Shown piece by piece: positions 35,803-44,303 of a stretch of 64,000 bases of DNA. The notes under the pieces are model-generated. The model saw only the letters and a program-made list of their open reading frames with translations, searched no databases and was not told where the DNA came from. Positions within the stretch are counted from its first letter, which is position 1, and each line of letters starts with the position of its first letter. The position numbers and the translations under genes are program-made. The stretch lies in NCBI RefSeq assembly GCF_015767275.1, contig NZ_JADWMY010000015.1, positions 39,880-103,879 of the forward strand, given 5' to 3'. Source of the stretch: Herbaspirillum sp. AP02. GTDB taxonomy: Bacteria; Pseudomonadota; Gammaproteobacteria; Burkholderiales; Burkholderiaceae_D.

Positions 35803-36705
35803 TCAGGCCAGCGCGGGATAGGTAAAGCCGAGGAAGTGCACGGCATTGAGCGCAAAGTGGACCGCGATGGCGGCTTCGATGCGACCACTGCGCTGGAAGA
35901 CGACGGCATAGCCGAGACCGGCCACACTCGCCAGTGCGGCATAGACCATCCCTCCCCCCAGATGGGCCGCGCCGAACAGCACGGCCGACACCACGACGGC
36001 CAGCAACTGCCCGCCGCGCAACGTGTGCAGCACCAGTTGCAGGCGCTGCTGGATCAGCCCACGGAAGAAGGCTTCTTCCGCCACCACCGTCAACAACAGG
36101 TTGATGGCGAGGAAGGTGGCGGCAAAGGGCGGCCACTTGGCCTCGGGACGTACCATGCCGAGCAGCCAGCCCGATAGCATGACCACTACGATGGTAAGCA
36201 GGCCCGGCAGCAGTGCGCGGCGCAGCGTGGTCTGCCATTGCTTGCGTGCATGGCAACGCGGCGCCAGCAGCGCCAGCAGCAACAGCCCGGCAGCACCCTT
36301 GTCGAGATTCGCATACAGCATGAATGGCAGCGCGCCCGGCGTGATGGCCTGGCGCGGCAGAACCAGCGGATTGAGAAAGCCCGGCCAGCGATGCATGGCC
36401 AACAGCAGGCTTAGCACGATGACCGGGGCCAGCCAAATGTCGGTCTGCCATGCGTGCTGTGCATGGTGTGTACAGCCGGCCCGCCAGGCGCTCACACCCA
36501 GCAGCAACAAGCCGACCACGCCGACCACGTTGACCTGGCCGTTGAGCAGGGCGACGGCCACGGCCAGCACCAGCAAGAGCAGCCAGGGCGGCAGCCGCAT
36601 CGGGCCACGCAGGGGCAGCGCAGGAAGCCAGACGGTGCAGATGGCCAGCATCAGCAGCAGGGCGGCAGAGAGGGAGGGCAGGGAAGACAATGAGAGGGCG
36701 GACAT
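35803..36705 (-). CDS. CPBP-family intramembrane metalloprotease
   Basis: 300 residues, very hydrophobic, about eight membrane segments. The Abi/CPBP motifs EEAFFRGLIQQRL (about residue 205), FGAAHLGGG and HFALNAVHFLGF (near the C-terminus) supply the glutamates and histidines of the active site. The start at 36705 (MSALSLSSLPSLSAALLLML) is chosen because the longer reading to 36987 overlaps the divergent AraC gene. Physiological role unknown. Relatives act in prenyl-protein processing or bacteriocin self-immunity. Confidence 0.8.
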   Translation of the reverse strand: MSALSLSSLPSLSAALLLMLAICTVWLPALPLRGPMRLPPWLLLLVLAVAVALLNGQVNVVGVVGLLLLGVSAWRAGCTHHAQHAWQTDIWLAPVIVLSLLLAMHRWPGFLNPLVLPRQAITPGALPFMLYANLDKGAAGLLLLALLAPRCHARKQWQTTLRRALLPGLLTIVVVMLSGWLLGMVRPEAKWPPFAATFLAINLLLTVVAEEAFFRGLIQQRLQLVLHTLRGGQLLAVVVSAVLFGAAHLGGGMVYAALASVAGLGYAVVFQRSGRIEAAIAVHFALNAVHFLGFTYPALA

Positions 36706-36866
36706 TGGCGGGTGCGGCAGATGTCGGATTGATGGGAGCGGTGTTTTACCATGATGGGTCACGTTGAAGTGGCGCAGGCACATCATTTCATGAAACCATT
36801 GCGCAATTTCGGTCAGGATTTCGCCGGCCGATTCTTGCACAGTACGTCCCGTGAACCGAGGACAAC

Positions 36867-37733
36867 ATGAGTGACGCCCGCAGAAAATCCTACGTAGCCC
36901 GTTTCGAACGGGTACTCGACCATATCGAACGTCATCTCGACGAAGCGCTTGATGTCGACCGCCTGGCCGGCGTCGCCCATTTTTCACGGTTCCATTTCCA
37001 GCGGCAGTTCGCCGACTTCGTCGGTGTCGGGGTGGCTCGCTACATCCTGCTCATGCGTCTGAAACGGGCCAGCCTGCAGCTGGCGTTCCGGCACGAGAGC
37101 AGGATCATCGAGATCGCCCTGCAGGCCGGTTTTGAAAATCCGGAATCCTTTACCCGCGCTTTCAGGAGCGCCTTCGGACAATCGCCTTCGCAGTTCCGGC
37201 GCGCGCCCGACTGGCCGGCCTGGAACGAGCGTTATGTGTTCCGTATCCCTGAAAGGAAAGTGGACGTGCAAGTCGATATCGTCACGGTAGAACCTGTTCG
37301 CATCGCCGTGCTGGAGCATCGCGGTCCGGTGCCCAATCTCAATGCCACCGTGGCGCGCTTCATCGCATGGCGTAAGTCAACGAGCCTGTCGCCGGTGGAT
37401 CGCTGTTGCACCTTTGGTCTGGCCTGGGACAATCCGGATACCACACCGCCGGAGCAGTTCCGTTTCGATATCTGCGGAGAAATCGAGAGCGCCCTGCCGG
37501 ACAATCCGCAAGGTCTGGTGGAGAAGCTGATTCCGGGTGGGCGCTGCGCCCGGGTACGGCATGCGGGAGCGCACGAACGCCTGGCCGAGAGCATCTATCC
37601 GCTCTATCGTCAGTGGCTGCCGGGCAGTGGGGAGGAATTGCGTGATTTCCCGCTGTACTTCCACTACCTCAATCTGCTGCCGGATACGCCGCCGGGCGAG
37701 TTGCTGACCGATATCTATCTGCCGCTGAAGTAG
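36867..37733 (+). CDS. AraC-family regulator with GyrI-like effector domain
   Basis: 288 residues. N-terminal AraC HTH (FERVLDHIERHLDEALDVDRLAGVAHFSRFHF ... GFENPESFTRAFRSAFGQSPSQFR, residues 12-110) and C-terminal GyrI-like small-molecule domain (VRIAVLEHRGPVPNLNATVARF ... PLYFHYLNLLPDTPPGELLTDIYLPLK). This is the Rob/SoxS-plus-GyrI architecture also called SbmC-like. Effector and targets unknown. Its last codons lie within a short tandem repeat. Confidence 0.87.
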   Translation: MSDARRKSYVARFERVLDHIERHLDEALDVDRLAGVAHFSRFHFQRQFADFVGVGVARYILLMRLKRASLQLAFRHESRIIEIALQAGFENPESFTRAFRSAFGQSPSQFRRAPDWPAWNERYVFRIPERKVDVQVDIVTVEPVRIAVLEHRGPVPNLNATVARFIAWRKSTSLSPVDRCCTFGLAWDNPDTTPPEQFRFDICGEIESALPDNPQGLVEKLIPGGRCARVRHAGAHERLAESIYPLYRQWLPGSGEELRDFPLYFHYLNLLPDTPPGELLTDIYLPLK

Positions 37734-37781
37734 TGCTGGAGGAATGCTGAAGTAACGTTGACGTAACGTTGAAGCAACGCT
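37727..37781. repeat. 11-bp degenerate tandem repeat at the end of the AraC/GyrI gene
   Basis: Five consecutive 11-bp units of the type GAAGTAACGTT (GAAGTAGTGCT, GGAGGAATGCT, GAAGTAACGTT, GACGTAACGTT, GAAGCAACGCT). The first unit contains the gene's stop codon. A minisatellite-like run in which loss or gain of units would move the 3' end of the gene very little. Confidence 0.75.
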
Positions 37782-37800
37782 GAAGGAAGGGCAGGGAAGT

Positions 37801-38232
37801 TCAGGCCACCAGGGCCTGCGAGAAATGGGCGACCTGGTGCGCAGGCACCAGCAGAGGGATGAAGGAGGCGTCGTTCATGGCCAGCCAGTAGGGCAGGTGC
37901 GGGCCGGCATCGAAACCGTAGTTGCTGCCATCCAGCTGCCAGAAGCGTGGCACCGCCAGCGGCGGGCGCACCGTGTTCTTGAGCTGGTCCAGGCTCGCCA
38001 GGCGCTGTGCGCAGGGCTGGAAGCTGGACAGGGCAGCGCGTTCCCCGCTGGCAGCAAAGTCGGCCGTGGCGAACCATTCGAGCACCTTGCGTGGGCTGGC
38101 GTTGAGGCTGGCCCAGTCGTGTGTGGTACCGCCGCGCGCCGTGAGGAGGCGGGCGCCGCTGCTCACGTACAACTCGACCATGCCCAGCAGGGCGGCGGGA
38201 ACGGGCACACGGACTTTGGTAAAGGGCATCAT
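37801..38232 (-). CDS. Hypothetical protein
   Basis: 143 residues (MMPFTKVRVPVPAALLGMVE). No family recognised. It appears soluble, without signal peptide. Notable features are a WFATADFAASGE segment and PRFWQLDGSNYGFDAGPHLPYWLAMND. Codon use and GC pattern match the surroundings, which supports a real gene. It could start at the second Met. Isolated on the minus strand between an AraC regulator and a receiver-like gene. Confidence 0.55.
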   Translation of the reverse strand: MMPFTKVRVPVPAALLGMVELYVSSGARLLTARGGTTHDWASLNASPRKVLEWFATADFAASGERAALSSFQPCAQRLASLDQLKNTVRPPLAVPRFWQLDGSNYGFDAGPHLPYWLAMNDASFIPLLVPAHQVAHFSQALVA

Positions 38233-38438
38233 GGACAGGGGCTTCCTTGGAGTGGAGGATCAACTGTTGCCAGTCTAGCCAGTCCATGATGATTCGCCGA
38301 TAGGGGAAATCCTGACAAATCCCTGTCAGAGACGGCCGGGGCGTCAGGAATTTCCCGATGCCCGGGGCGGCAATGCTCCTGTACAACGGTAGCTGGCAGT
38401 CTGCCCTTGCTTCAGTTGTTTCACAGGATGTCCCAAGA

Positions 38439-38963
38439 ATGAATTTCCCCAGTATCGTGATGATCGATCCCAGCCAGGAAGCTGTCGAACTGGCCCGTTT
38501 CGCGCTGTGGCGCTCGGGTCTGCATTGCGCCTTCCGCAGTTGCCCCGACGCGGCCAGTGCCCGGCGTTGCCTGCTGCAGGGGCGGCGTAGCGGTGACGGC
38601 GTGGCGCCATGTCTGATCCTGCTGGAGTCCGACATGGGGTGCTACGACGGTCTGGACCTGTTGCGCGAGTTGCGTGCCAGCAAGCATCTGGCGCAGGCAC
38701 CGGTGGTGGTGTTTCCCTCGCGCGACATGGAGGGCGAGCAGGCGGCGCTGGCGGCCGGTGCCAGTCAATATCAGCCCAAGCCGGTCGATGGCGAGCATTA
38801 TGCGCGTTGCGTGGTGGAGATGGTGGAGCGCTGGTGCGACGCCCTGGCAGCCAGGGAGCCGGTACCGGCCAAGGTGATGGCGTCGGTGCTGGGGAGTACC
38901 GACGCGCACCCGGCGCGGCGGCGCGACGATCCGGCCCTGCCGGGGGATGAGACCTCGCATTGA
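38439..38963 (+). CDS. Receiver-only response-regulator-like protein with Glu at the phosphorylation site
   Basis: 174 residues from MNFPSIVMIDPSQEAVELAR. The CheY-like fold is visible: Asp10 of the acidic cluster, APCLILLESDMGCYDGLDLLRELR, Ser94 (VVVFPSRD) and Lys114 (YQPKP). In the usual LLDxxMPxMDG motif the phospho-accepting Asp is Glu63, which often mimics constant phosphorylation, and the Pro of MP is Gly. No output domain is present, only a tail of about 40 residues rich in Arg, Ala and Pro. No histidine kinase gene is adjacent. Function not known. Confidence 0.75.
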   Translation: MNFPSIVMIDPSQEAVELARFALWRSGLHCAFRSCPDAASARRCLLQGRRSGDGVAPCLILLESDMGCYDGLDLLRELRASKHLAQAPVVVFPSRDMEGEQAALAAGASQYQPKPVDGEHYARCVVEMVERWCDALAAREPVPAKVMASVLGSTDAHPARRRDDPALPGDETSH

Positions 38964-38996
38964 GGTCGGCGTAGTGTGTCGATGCAGCAAAAAACG

Positions 38997-39019
38997 AAAG
39001 GGCCGGATGGCCCTTTTTG
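38997..39019. terminator. Bidirectional terminator between receiver gene and lrp-like gene
   Basis: AAAGGGCC-GGAT-GGCCCTTT with TT on the plus side, and CGTTTTTTG on the minus side. Placed between two convergent genes, it can end transcription in both directions. Confidence 0.85.
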
Positions 39020-39046
39020 CATTGCTGCACCGGTCCGCCTGCGGAT

Positions 39047-39526
39047 TCAGCGGCGGGTCTTGATCTTGGGCGTGGGCAACGCCGTCTTGTACTTGATCTG
39101 CTTGAGGGCAAAGCTGGAGCGGATGTTCTTGATGCCGGGAATCTTGGTCAGGTGATCGACGATGAAATGTTCCAGCGTCAGCAGGTCGGGCACCACGATG
39201 CGCAGCAGGTAATCCTCATCGCCGGTCATCAGGTACACTTCCATGACCTCATCGAAGGCGCTCACGGCCGTCTCGAACTGGGCCAGTGCTTCGGCGCCCT
39301 GGCGCTCCAGGATCACCTTGACGAAGACGTTGACCTTCAGACCCAGCAGGTGCGGATCGGCCAGCGCCACGTAGCGCGAGATGATGCCTTCGGTTTCCAG
39401 CCGCTTCACGCGCGCCAGCGTCGGCGAGGGCGAGAGGTTGATACGGCTGGCGAGCTCCAGATTGCTGATCGAACTGTTCTCCTGAAGAATGTTCAGAATG
39501 CGCAAATCGGTGGTATCTAGTTCCAT
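39047..39526 (-). CDS. Lrp/AsnC-family regulator
   Basis: 159 residues from MELDTTDLRILNILQENSSI. N-terminal HTH (NLELASRINLSPSPTLARVKRLETEGII, about 20-50), then the RAM ligand-binding domain (VFVKVILERQ ... VYLMTGDEDYLLRIVVPDL). Divergent from a stand-alone 2-oxoacid dehydrogenase E1. In Pseudomonas the Lrp-type MdeR is divergent from mdeAB, so this may be an MdeR-like activator that responds to a sulphur or branched amino acid. An Lrp-like inverted site lies in the shared region. Confidence 0.87.
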   Translation of the reverse strand: MELDTTDLRILNILQENSSISNLELASRINLSPSPTLARVKRLETEGIISRYVALADPHLLGLKVNVFVKVILERQGAEALAQFETAVSAFDEVMEVYLMTGDEDYLLRIVVPDLLTLEHFIVDHLTKIPGIKNIRSSFALKQIKYKTALPTPKIKTRR

Positions 39527-39840
39527 TATCGAAATTAAATTCTGTCGGTTTCAGTTTTGCAGCACTGGATGCTGAATATTGTACGGCAACTTCCTGTTTT
39601 AAGTGACTCATGCCGGGCCATCCGGCGTATCGTAGTCCGGTAGTTCCATCTCGCAAGCTTGCCCTTACCAACAACACAAGACCGCAAAGGCGTCGGGCGC
39701 GGGGAGACCGATGGTGCGGCCTGTGTTTTACCGGCTTTTCGTCTCCTTGCATAGCAGCGATTGCAGTGGCAGCAGGTTTTATGCCGACCCGCGCTGCGCC
39801 AGCCTCGGCGTGCGACCAGACAGGAGATCAGGAAGTGGAC
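39527..39840. other. Divergent control region between lrp-like gene and dehydrogenase E1 gene
   Basis: 314 bases. AT-rich near 39530-39600, where the Lrp-like site at 39560-39574 lies. The remaining stretch to the E1 start is open in the E1 frame but shows no conserved protein sequence, so it is treated as leader. Confidence 0.5.
39560..39574. promoter_or_regulatory. Lrp-like operator
   Basis: CAGCACTGGATGCTG has arms CAGCA/TGCTG that fit the outer positions of the Lrp consensus YAGHAWATTWTDCTR. It lies 34 bases from the start of the lrp-like gene. Confidence 0.4.
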
Positions 39841-42522
39841 ATGTCCCGCCCCAGTGACAGCGATATCGCCCGTGATATCGACCTCGATGCCCAGGAAACC
39901 CAGGAGTGGCTACAGGCGCTGCAAAGCGTGCTGGCCGAGGCCGGACCGGAGCGTGCACGCTTCCTGCTCTCGCGGCTGTCGGCAGCGGCCCAGCAGTGGG
40001 GCGTGAACTGGCGCGATGCGCGCAATACCCCCTATGTGAATACCATCCGCCCCGAGCAGGAGCCGCCTTTCCCCGGTGGTTCGGACGCCCAGGCCATCGA
40101 GGAACGCATCGCCAGCATCATGCGCTGGAACGCACTGGCCATGGTGGTGCGCGCCAATCGTGCCTATGGCGAGCTGGGTGGACACATCGCCAGCTTCGCC
40201 TCGGCGGCGGACCTGTTCGAGGTCGGCTTCAATCATTTCTTCCGCGCCCGCGATGATAAGTTCGCCGGTGACGTGGTCTATTTCCAGCCGCACTCGGCGC
40301 CCGGCATCTATGCCCGCGCTTTTCTGGAAGGGGCCTTGAAGGAAGAGGACCTGGCCTACTACCGCCGCGAGATCGAGGCCAAGCGCGTCGGTCGCCAGGG
40401 ACTGTCATCCTATCCGCATCCCTGGCTGATGCCGCAGTTCTGGCAATTCCCGACCGGTTCCATGGGCATCGGTCCCATCAATGCCATCTACCAGGCGCGC
40501 TTCCTGCGTTATATGGAACACCGCGGCCTGTTGCAGGACCAGGGCCGCAAGGTCTGGGGCGTGTTCGGCGATGGCGAGATGGATGAGCCCGAATCGCTGG
40601 CGGCGCTCTCGCTGGCCTCGCGCGAGAAGCTGGACAACCTGATCTTCGTGGTCAACTGCAACCTGCAGCGTCTGGATGGTCCGGTGCGCGGAAACGGTCA
40701 CATCGTCGATGAGCTGGAGACCCTGTTTGCCGGTGCCGGCTGGAACGTCATCAAGCTGCTGTGGGGCTCGGACTGGGACGGCCTGTTCGCCCGCGACCGC
40801 GACGGTGAGTTGGTGGATGCCCTGAACCGCACGGTGGACGGGCAATTGCAGACCTTCGCCGCCAACGATGGCGCCTTCAACCGCCAGCATTTCTTCGGCC
40901 AGACACCGGGCACCCGCGCTATTGGCGCCACCCTCACCGATGAGGAAATCAACCGCCTGCGTCGGGGCGGGCACGACATGAAGAAGATCTTCTCGGCCTA
41001 CCAGGCGGCGGCCCAGCATCGCGGCCAGCCGACGGTGATCCTGGCCCAGACCAAGAAGGGCTACGGCATGGGCGCGGCCGGCGAAGGCAAGATGACCACC
41101 CACCAGCAGAAGAAGCTGGACGAGGAAAGCCTGCTGCAATTCCGTGACCGCTTCAAGCTGCCGCTGTCGGATCAACAGTGCCGCGAACTGGCCTTCTACA
41201 AGCCCGCGCCCGACAGCGCCGAGATGAAGCACCTGCATGCCCGCCGTGCTGCGCTGGGCGGCTACCTGCCGCGCCGCGATGCCGGCCAGGCGCGCCGCGC
41301 GGTGCCGCCCCTGGAAGCGCACAGCAGGTTCGCGCTGGAAGCCGATGGCAAGGAAATGTCATCCACCATGGCGCTGGTGCGTCAGCTTGGCAACCTGTTG
41401 AAGGACCCGGAGTTCGGTCGCTACGTGGTGCCCATCGTGGCCGACGAGGCGCGTACCTTCGGCATGGCCAACCTGTTCCGCCAGGTCGGCATCTATTCCT
41501 CCCAGGGTCAGTTGTATGAGCCGGAGGATATCGGTTCCATCCTCTACTATCGCGAGGCCAAGGATGGCCAGATACTGGAAGAAGGCATCACCGAAGCCGG
41601 CGCGATCTCTTCCTGGACGGCCGCCGCGACCGCCTACTCGGTGCATGGCACGCCGATGCTGCCGTTCTACATCTACTACTCGATGTTTGGTTTCCAGCGC
41701 ATCGGCGACCTGATCTGGGCCGCGGCGGACCAGCGCGCGCGTGGCTTCCTGATCGGCGCCACCTCGGGGCGCACCACCCTGGGCGGCGAGGGTTTGCAGC
41801 ATCAGGATGGCAATAGTCTGGTGACGGCCGCGTCGATTCCCAACTGCGTTTCCTATGACCCGGCCTATGCCTACGAGCTGGCGGTGATCCTCGACGACGG
41901 CATGCGCCGCATGATGGAGCGCGGCGAGGACGTGTTCTACTACATCACTGTCACCAACGAGAACGAGGCTCAGCCCAGCCTGCCGCCGGGCGTACAGGAA
42001 GGCATCCTGCGTGGCCTGTACTGCCTGGATCGCAAGGAAAACGCGCAGGCGCGCCTGCTGGGTTCCGGCCCCATCCTGAAGGAAGCGGTGGCGGCCGCCG
42101 CCCTGTTGCAACAGCACTGGCAGATCGAGGCCGAGGTGTGGAGCGTGACCAGCTATACCGAACTGGCGCGTGATGGCGTGGCGGCGCAGCGCAGCCAGCG
42201 TCTTTCGGGCGCGCACCCGCTGCCGTATGTGACGCAGCAACTGCAGGGCAGCACTGCGCCGGTCATCGCGGTGAGCGACTACATCCGTACCTTGCCGGAG
42301 AGCATTCGTGCCTTCGTGCCGGCGCAGTATGTGACCTTGGGAACGGATGGTTTTGGACGCAGCGATACGCGAGTGAATCTGCGCGACTTCTTCGAGATCG
42401 ATGCACGCTGGATCGCTTATACAGCGTTGTGCGAGGTCTGGGGAGAGGATCGTGCGCGACTGGAGGAAGCGGCACGTACGCTGGGTATCGATACGGCCAA
42501 GCCGCTGTCGAGCACGGTCTGA
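39841..42522 (+). CDS. Homodimeric 2-oxoacid (pyruvate/2-oxobutyrate) dehydrogenase E1
   Basis: 893 residues from MSRPSDSDIARDIDLDAQET, the length of AceE. The thiamine diphosphate motif GDGEMDEPES ... NLIFVVNCNLQRLDGPVRGN lies near 240-280. The segments NTIRPEQEPPFPG and YPHPWLMPQFWQFPTGSMG are typical of the AceE family. Decarboxylates pyruvate or 2-oxobutyrate and passes the acyl group to a lipoyl E2. No aceF or lpd follows, so it is not the main pyruvate dehydrogenase operon. Divergence from an Lrp regulator resembles Pseudomonas mdeR-mdeB (2-oxobutyrate). A 970-residue reading from 39610 adds a non-conserved leader. Confidence 0.9.
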   Translation: MSRPSDSDIARDIDLDAQETQEWLQALQSVLAEAGPERARFLLSRLSAAAQQWGVNWRDARNTPYVNTIRPEQEPPFPGGSDAQAIEERIASIMRWNALAMVVRANRAYGELGGHIASFASAADLFEVGFNHFFRARDDKFAGDVVYFQPHSAPGIYARAFLEGALKEEDLAYYRREIEAKRVGRQGLSSYPHPWLMPQFWQFPTGSMGIGPINAIYQARFLRYMEHRGLLQDQGRKVWGVFGDGEMDEPESLAALSLASREKLDNLIFVVNCNLQRLDGPVRGNGHIVDELETLFAGAGWNVIKLLWGSDWDGLFARDRDGELVDALNRTVDGQLQTFAANDGAFNRQHFFGQTPGTRAIGATLTDEEINRLRRGGHDMKKIFSAYQAAAQHRGQPTVILAQTKKGYGMGAAGEGKMTTHQQKKLDEESLLQFRDRFKLPLSDQQCRELAFYKPAPDSAEMKHLHARRAALGGYLPRRDAGQARRAVPPLEAHSRFALEADGKEMSSTMALVRQLGNLLKDPEFGRYVVPIVADEARTFGMANLFRQVGIYSSQGQLYEPEDIGSILYYREAKDGQILEEGITEAGAISSWTAAATAYSVHGTPMLPFYIYYSMFGFQRIGDLIWAAADQRARGFLIGATSGRTTLGGEGLQHQDGNSLVTAASIPNCVSYDPAYAYELAVILDDGMRRMMERGEDVFYYITVTNENEAQPSLPPGVQEGILRGLYCLDRKENAQARLLGSGPILKEAVAAAALLQQHWQIEAEVWSVTSYTELARDGVAAQRSQRLSGAHPLPYVTQQLQGSTAPVIAVSDYIRTLPESIRAFVPAQYVTLGTDGFGRSDTRVNLRDFFEIDARWIAYTALCEVWGEDRARLEEAARTLGIDTAKPLSSTV

Positions 42523-42607
42523 TGCACAAGTACCGGGACACATGAAAGGCAGGCTCAGGGATTGAAAATCCTTCATCTGGCCGCGCCTGGTGTTTGTTAT
42601 AGTGGAA

Positions 42608-42637
42608 ACCGCCCGTGCATCACGGGCGGTTTTTTTT
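42608..42637 (+). terminator. Terminator of the E1 gene
   Basis: ACCGCCCGTG-CAT-CACGGGCGGT, a perfect 10-bp stem with a 3-base loop, followed by seven more T residues. It is 85 bases past the E1 stop and 50 bases before the SDR start. Confidence 0.9.
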
Positions 42638-42688
42638 ATCCGCCGACGATGCACGTTCCGTCCATAAGATCATTGAGGAGTCAACACG

Positions 42689-43447
42689 ATGGCTGCACCG
42701 AAACGTATCGCGCTGGTGACCGGCGCAGGCTCCGGCATCGGCCGGCAGATTACCCTGGCGCTGCTGCGCGAAGGCTATGGCGTGACCCTGGCCGGACGTC
42801 GCCAGGATGCGCTGGAAGAGACCGTCAGGCTGGCCGGCGAGCACGGTGCCAATGCGCTGGTGGTGGCCGCCGACGTAACCGATCCGGCCTCGGTCAAGCA
42901 CCTGTTCGCACAGACCCGGCAACGCTTCGGCCGGCTCGACATGCTGTTCAACAATGCCGGCATCTTCGCACCGCCGGTGTCGCTGGAAGAGTTGAGCGTG
43001 GAGCAGTGGAAGGCGGCAGTGGACATCAACTTGACCGGCGTCTTCCTGTGTACCCAGGAAGCCTTCCGCGTCATGAAGGAGCAATCCCCGCGGGGCGGCC
43101 GCATCATCAACAACGGCTCCATCTCGGCCCATGCGCCGCGTCCGTTCTCGGCCTCCTACACGGCCACCAAGCATGCCATCACGGGACTGACGAAGGCCAC
43201 CTCGCTGGATGGTCGCGCCTATGACATCGCCTGCGGCCAGATCGACATCGGCAATGCCTCTACCGACATGACCACGCTGATGAAGAAGGGCACCTTGCAG
43301 GCCGATGGTTCCACCAAGGTCGAACCGACCATGGACGCCGAGCACGTGGCCAAGGCCATCCTCTACATGGACAGCCTGCCGCTGGATGCCAATGTGCAGT
43401 TCATGACGGTGATGGCGACCAAGATGCCCTATATCGGGCGGGGTTGA
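42689..43447 (+). CDS. SDR-family oxidoreductase
   Basis: 252 residues from [28 protein letters not shown] (11-18), NNAG (88-91), catalytic Ser144 or Ser146, Tyr157 and Lys161 (YTATK) are intact. Arg37-Arg38 after the second strand (LAGRRQD) suggests NADP. Substrate not evident. It stands alone between a strong terminator upstream and the convergent higBA pair, with GAGGAGTC before the start. Confidence 0.85.
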   Translation: MAAPKRIALVTGAGSGIGRQITLALLREGYGVTLAGRRQDALEETVRLAGEHGANALVVAADVTDPASVKHLFAQTRQRFGRLDMLFNNAGIFAPPVSLEELSVEQWKAAVDINLTGVFLCTQEAFRVMKEQSPRGGRIINNGSISAHAPRPFSASYTATKHAITGLTKATSLDGRAYDIACGQIDIGNASTDMTTLMKKGTLQADGSTKVEPTMDAEHVAKAILYMDSLPLDANVQFMTVMATKMPYIGRG

Positions 43448-43533
43448 TTCTTCCCGGCGGGATCGGAAGTGAAGAAGTGGCCGCGGTTGTGTACTGCGGC
43501 CATTTTCATTGGTGTTGTTCGGACCAGCCGCGT

Positions 43534-43959
43534 CTAGCCGATAAAGACCGATGCACCGACGCCGAAGCGCTGGGCCAGTGCCTTGACCTGACGCAGATTC
43601 AATTCGCGCTTGCCGCGCAGGATTTCGGAGACCACGCCTTGTGAGCCGATCTCGGGCAGGTCGGATTGTGTGAGCTGATGTTGCTCCATCAGGAATTGCA
43701 GGACATCCACAGGAGAGACCTGCTGCAACGGGAAGTGCTTGTCGTCGTATTCGGCAATGAGGCTGCCGAGTGTATCGACCAGATCGGCCAGAGGGTGCTT
43801 TTCATTGCCGGCACCGGCGTCGAGCAATTGATTCAGGGTGGTGACTGCGCGGTCATAGTCATCATCAGAACGAATCGGCCGCAGCGGGATGAGAGACGAC
43901 AAGGCCGCAAAGTGCGAGGTGATGTCGTCCATCACGTGTTTTTCGATCAAGGCTTCCAT
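43534..43959 (-). CDS. higA: HigA-type antitoxin
   Basis: 141 residues. The N-terminal part binds toxin. The C-terminal XRE-type HTH includes LTQSDLPEIGSQGVVSEILRGKRELNLRQVKALAQRFGV (about 95-135), the long HigA form with C-terminal DNA binding. It overlaps the higB toxin gene by 13 bases (toxin first), the order characteristic of HigBA. Neutralises HigB and represses the pair at the palindrome just upstream of higB. Confidence 0.88.
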   Translation of the reverse strand: MEALIEKHVMDDITSHFAALSSLIPLRPIRSDDDYDRAVTTLNQLLDAGAGNEKHPLADLVDTLGSLIAEYDDKHFPLQQVSPVDVLQFLMEQHQLTQSDLPEIGSQGVVSEILRGKRELNLRQVKALAQRFGVGASVFIG

Positions 43960-44228
43960 TGGTCGTACTCCCTGTGTGTGAAAACCTCCCGGATGTAGAG
44001 TTTCTGGCTGGCGAAGTTCACCAGCGTGATGATCCGGTATTTGTTGCCGCCCACATCGAAAATGATGAAGTCGCCCGCTTTGTCGATGGCGTTGAAGGCT
44101 TTCTTCAGTTCAGCAAAATGATCGAAGCTGCGCGACTCGATGATCTTGCGCCACGCTTGCAGCGGTGCCGCTGCTTGCGGGTGGCGCAGGGCAAAATCGG
44201 CCAGGGCTTTGTTGGAGATGACGCGCAT
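43947..44228 (-). CDS. higB: HigB-type mRNA interferase toxin
   Basis: 93 residues from MRVISNKALADFALRHPQAA, the family's usual start. An extra in-frame ATG at 44237 would add MPC. RelE-like fold with WRKIIESRSFDHFAELKKAF, VFDVGGNKYRIITLVNFASQKLYI and the C-terminal FTHREYDQW, all typical of HigB. It cleaves mRNA on the ribosome when antitoxin is lacking. Toxin gene precedes the antitoxin. The operator palindrome lies just upstream. Confidence 0.9.
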   Translation of the reverse strand: MRVISNKALADFALRHPQAAAPLQAWRKIIESRSFDHFAELKKAFNAIDKAGDFIIFDVGGNKYRIITLVNFASQKLYIREVFTHREYDQWKP

Positions 44229-44238
44229 GCATGGCATG

Positions 44239-44257
44239 ATATCTCAATTTGAGATAT
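44239..44257. promoter_or_regulatory. Palindromic operator of higBA
   Basis: ATATCTCAA-T-TTGAGATAT, a perfect 19-bp palindrome one base upstream of the first in-frame ATG (44237) and 10 bases from the preferred higB start. A bound HigA dimer would cover the promoter or transcript start. Confidence 0.8.
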
Positions 44258-44303
44258 TTGCAATCCGGCGTTGGGAATACCTATGTGATCGACGGGGAAG
44301 ACG

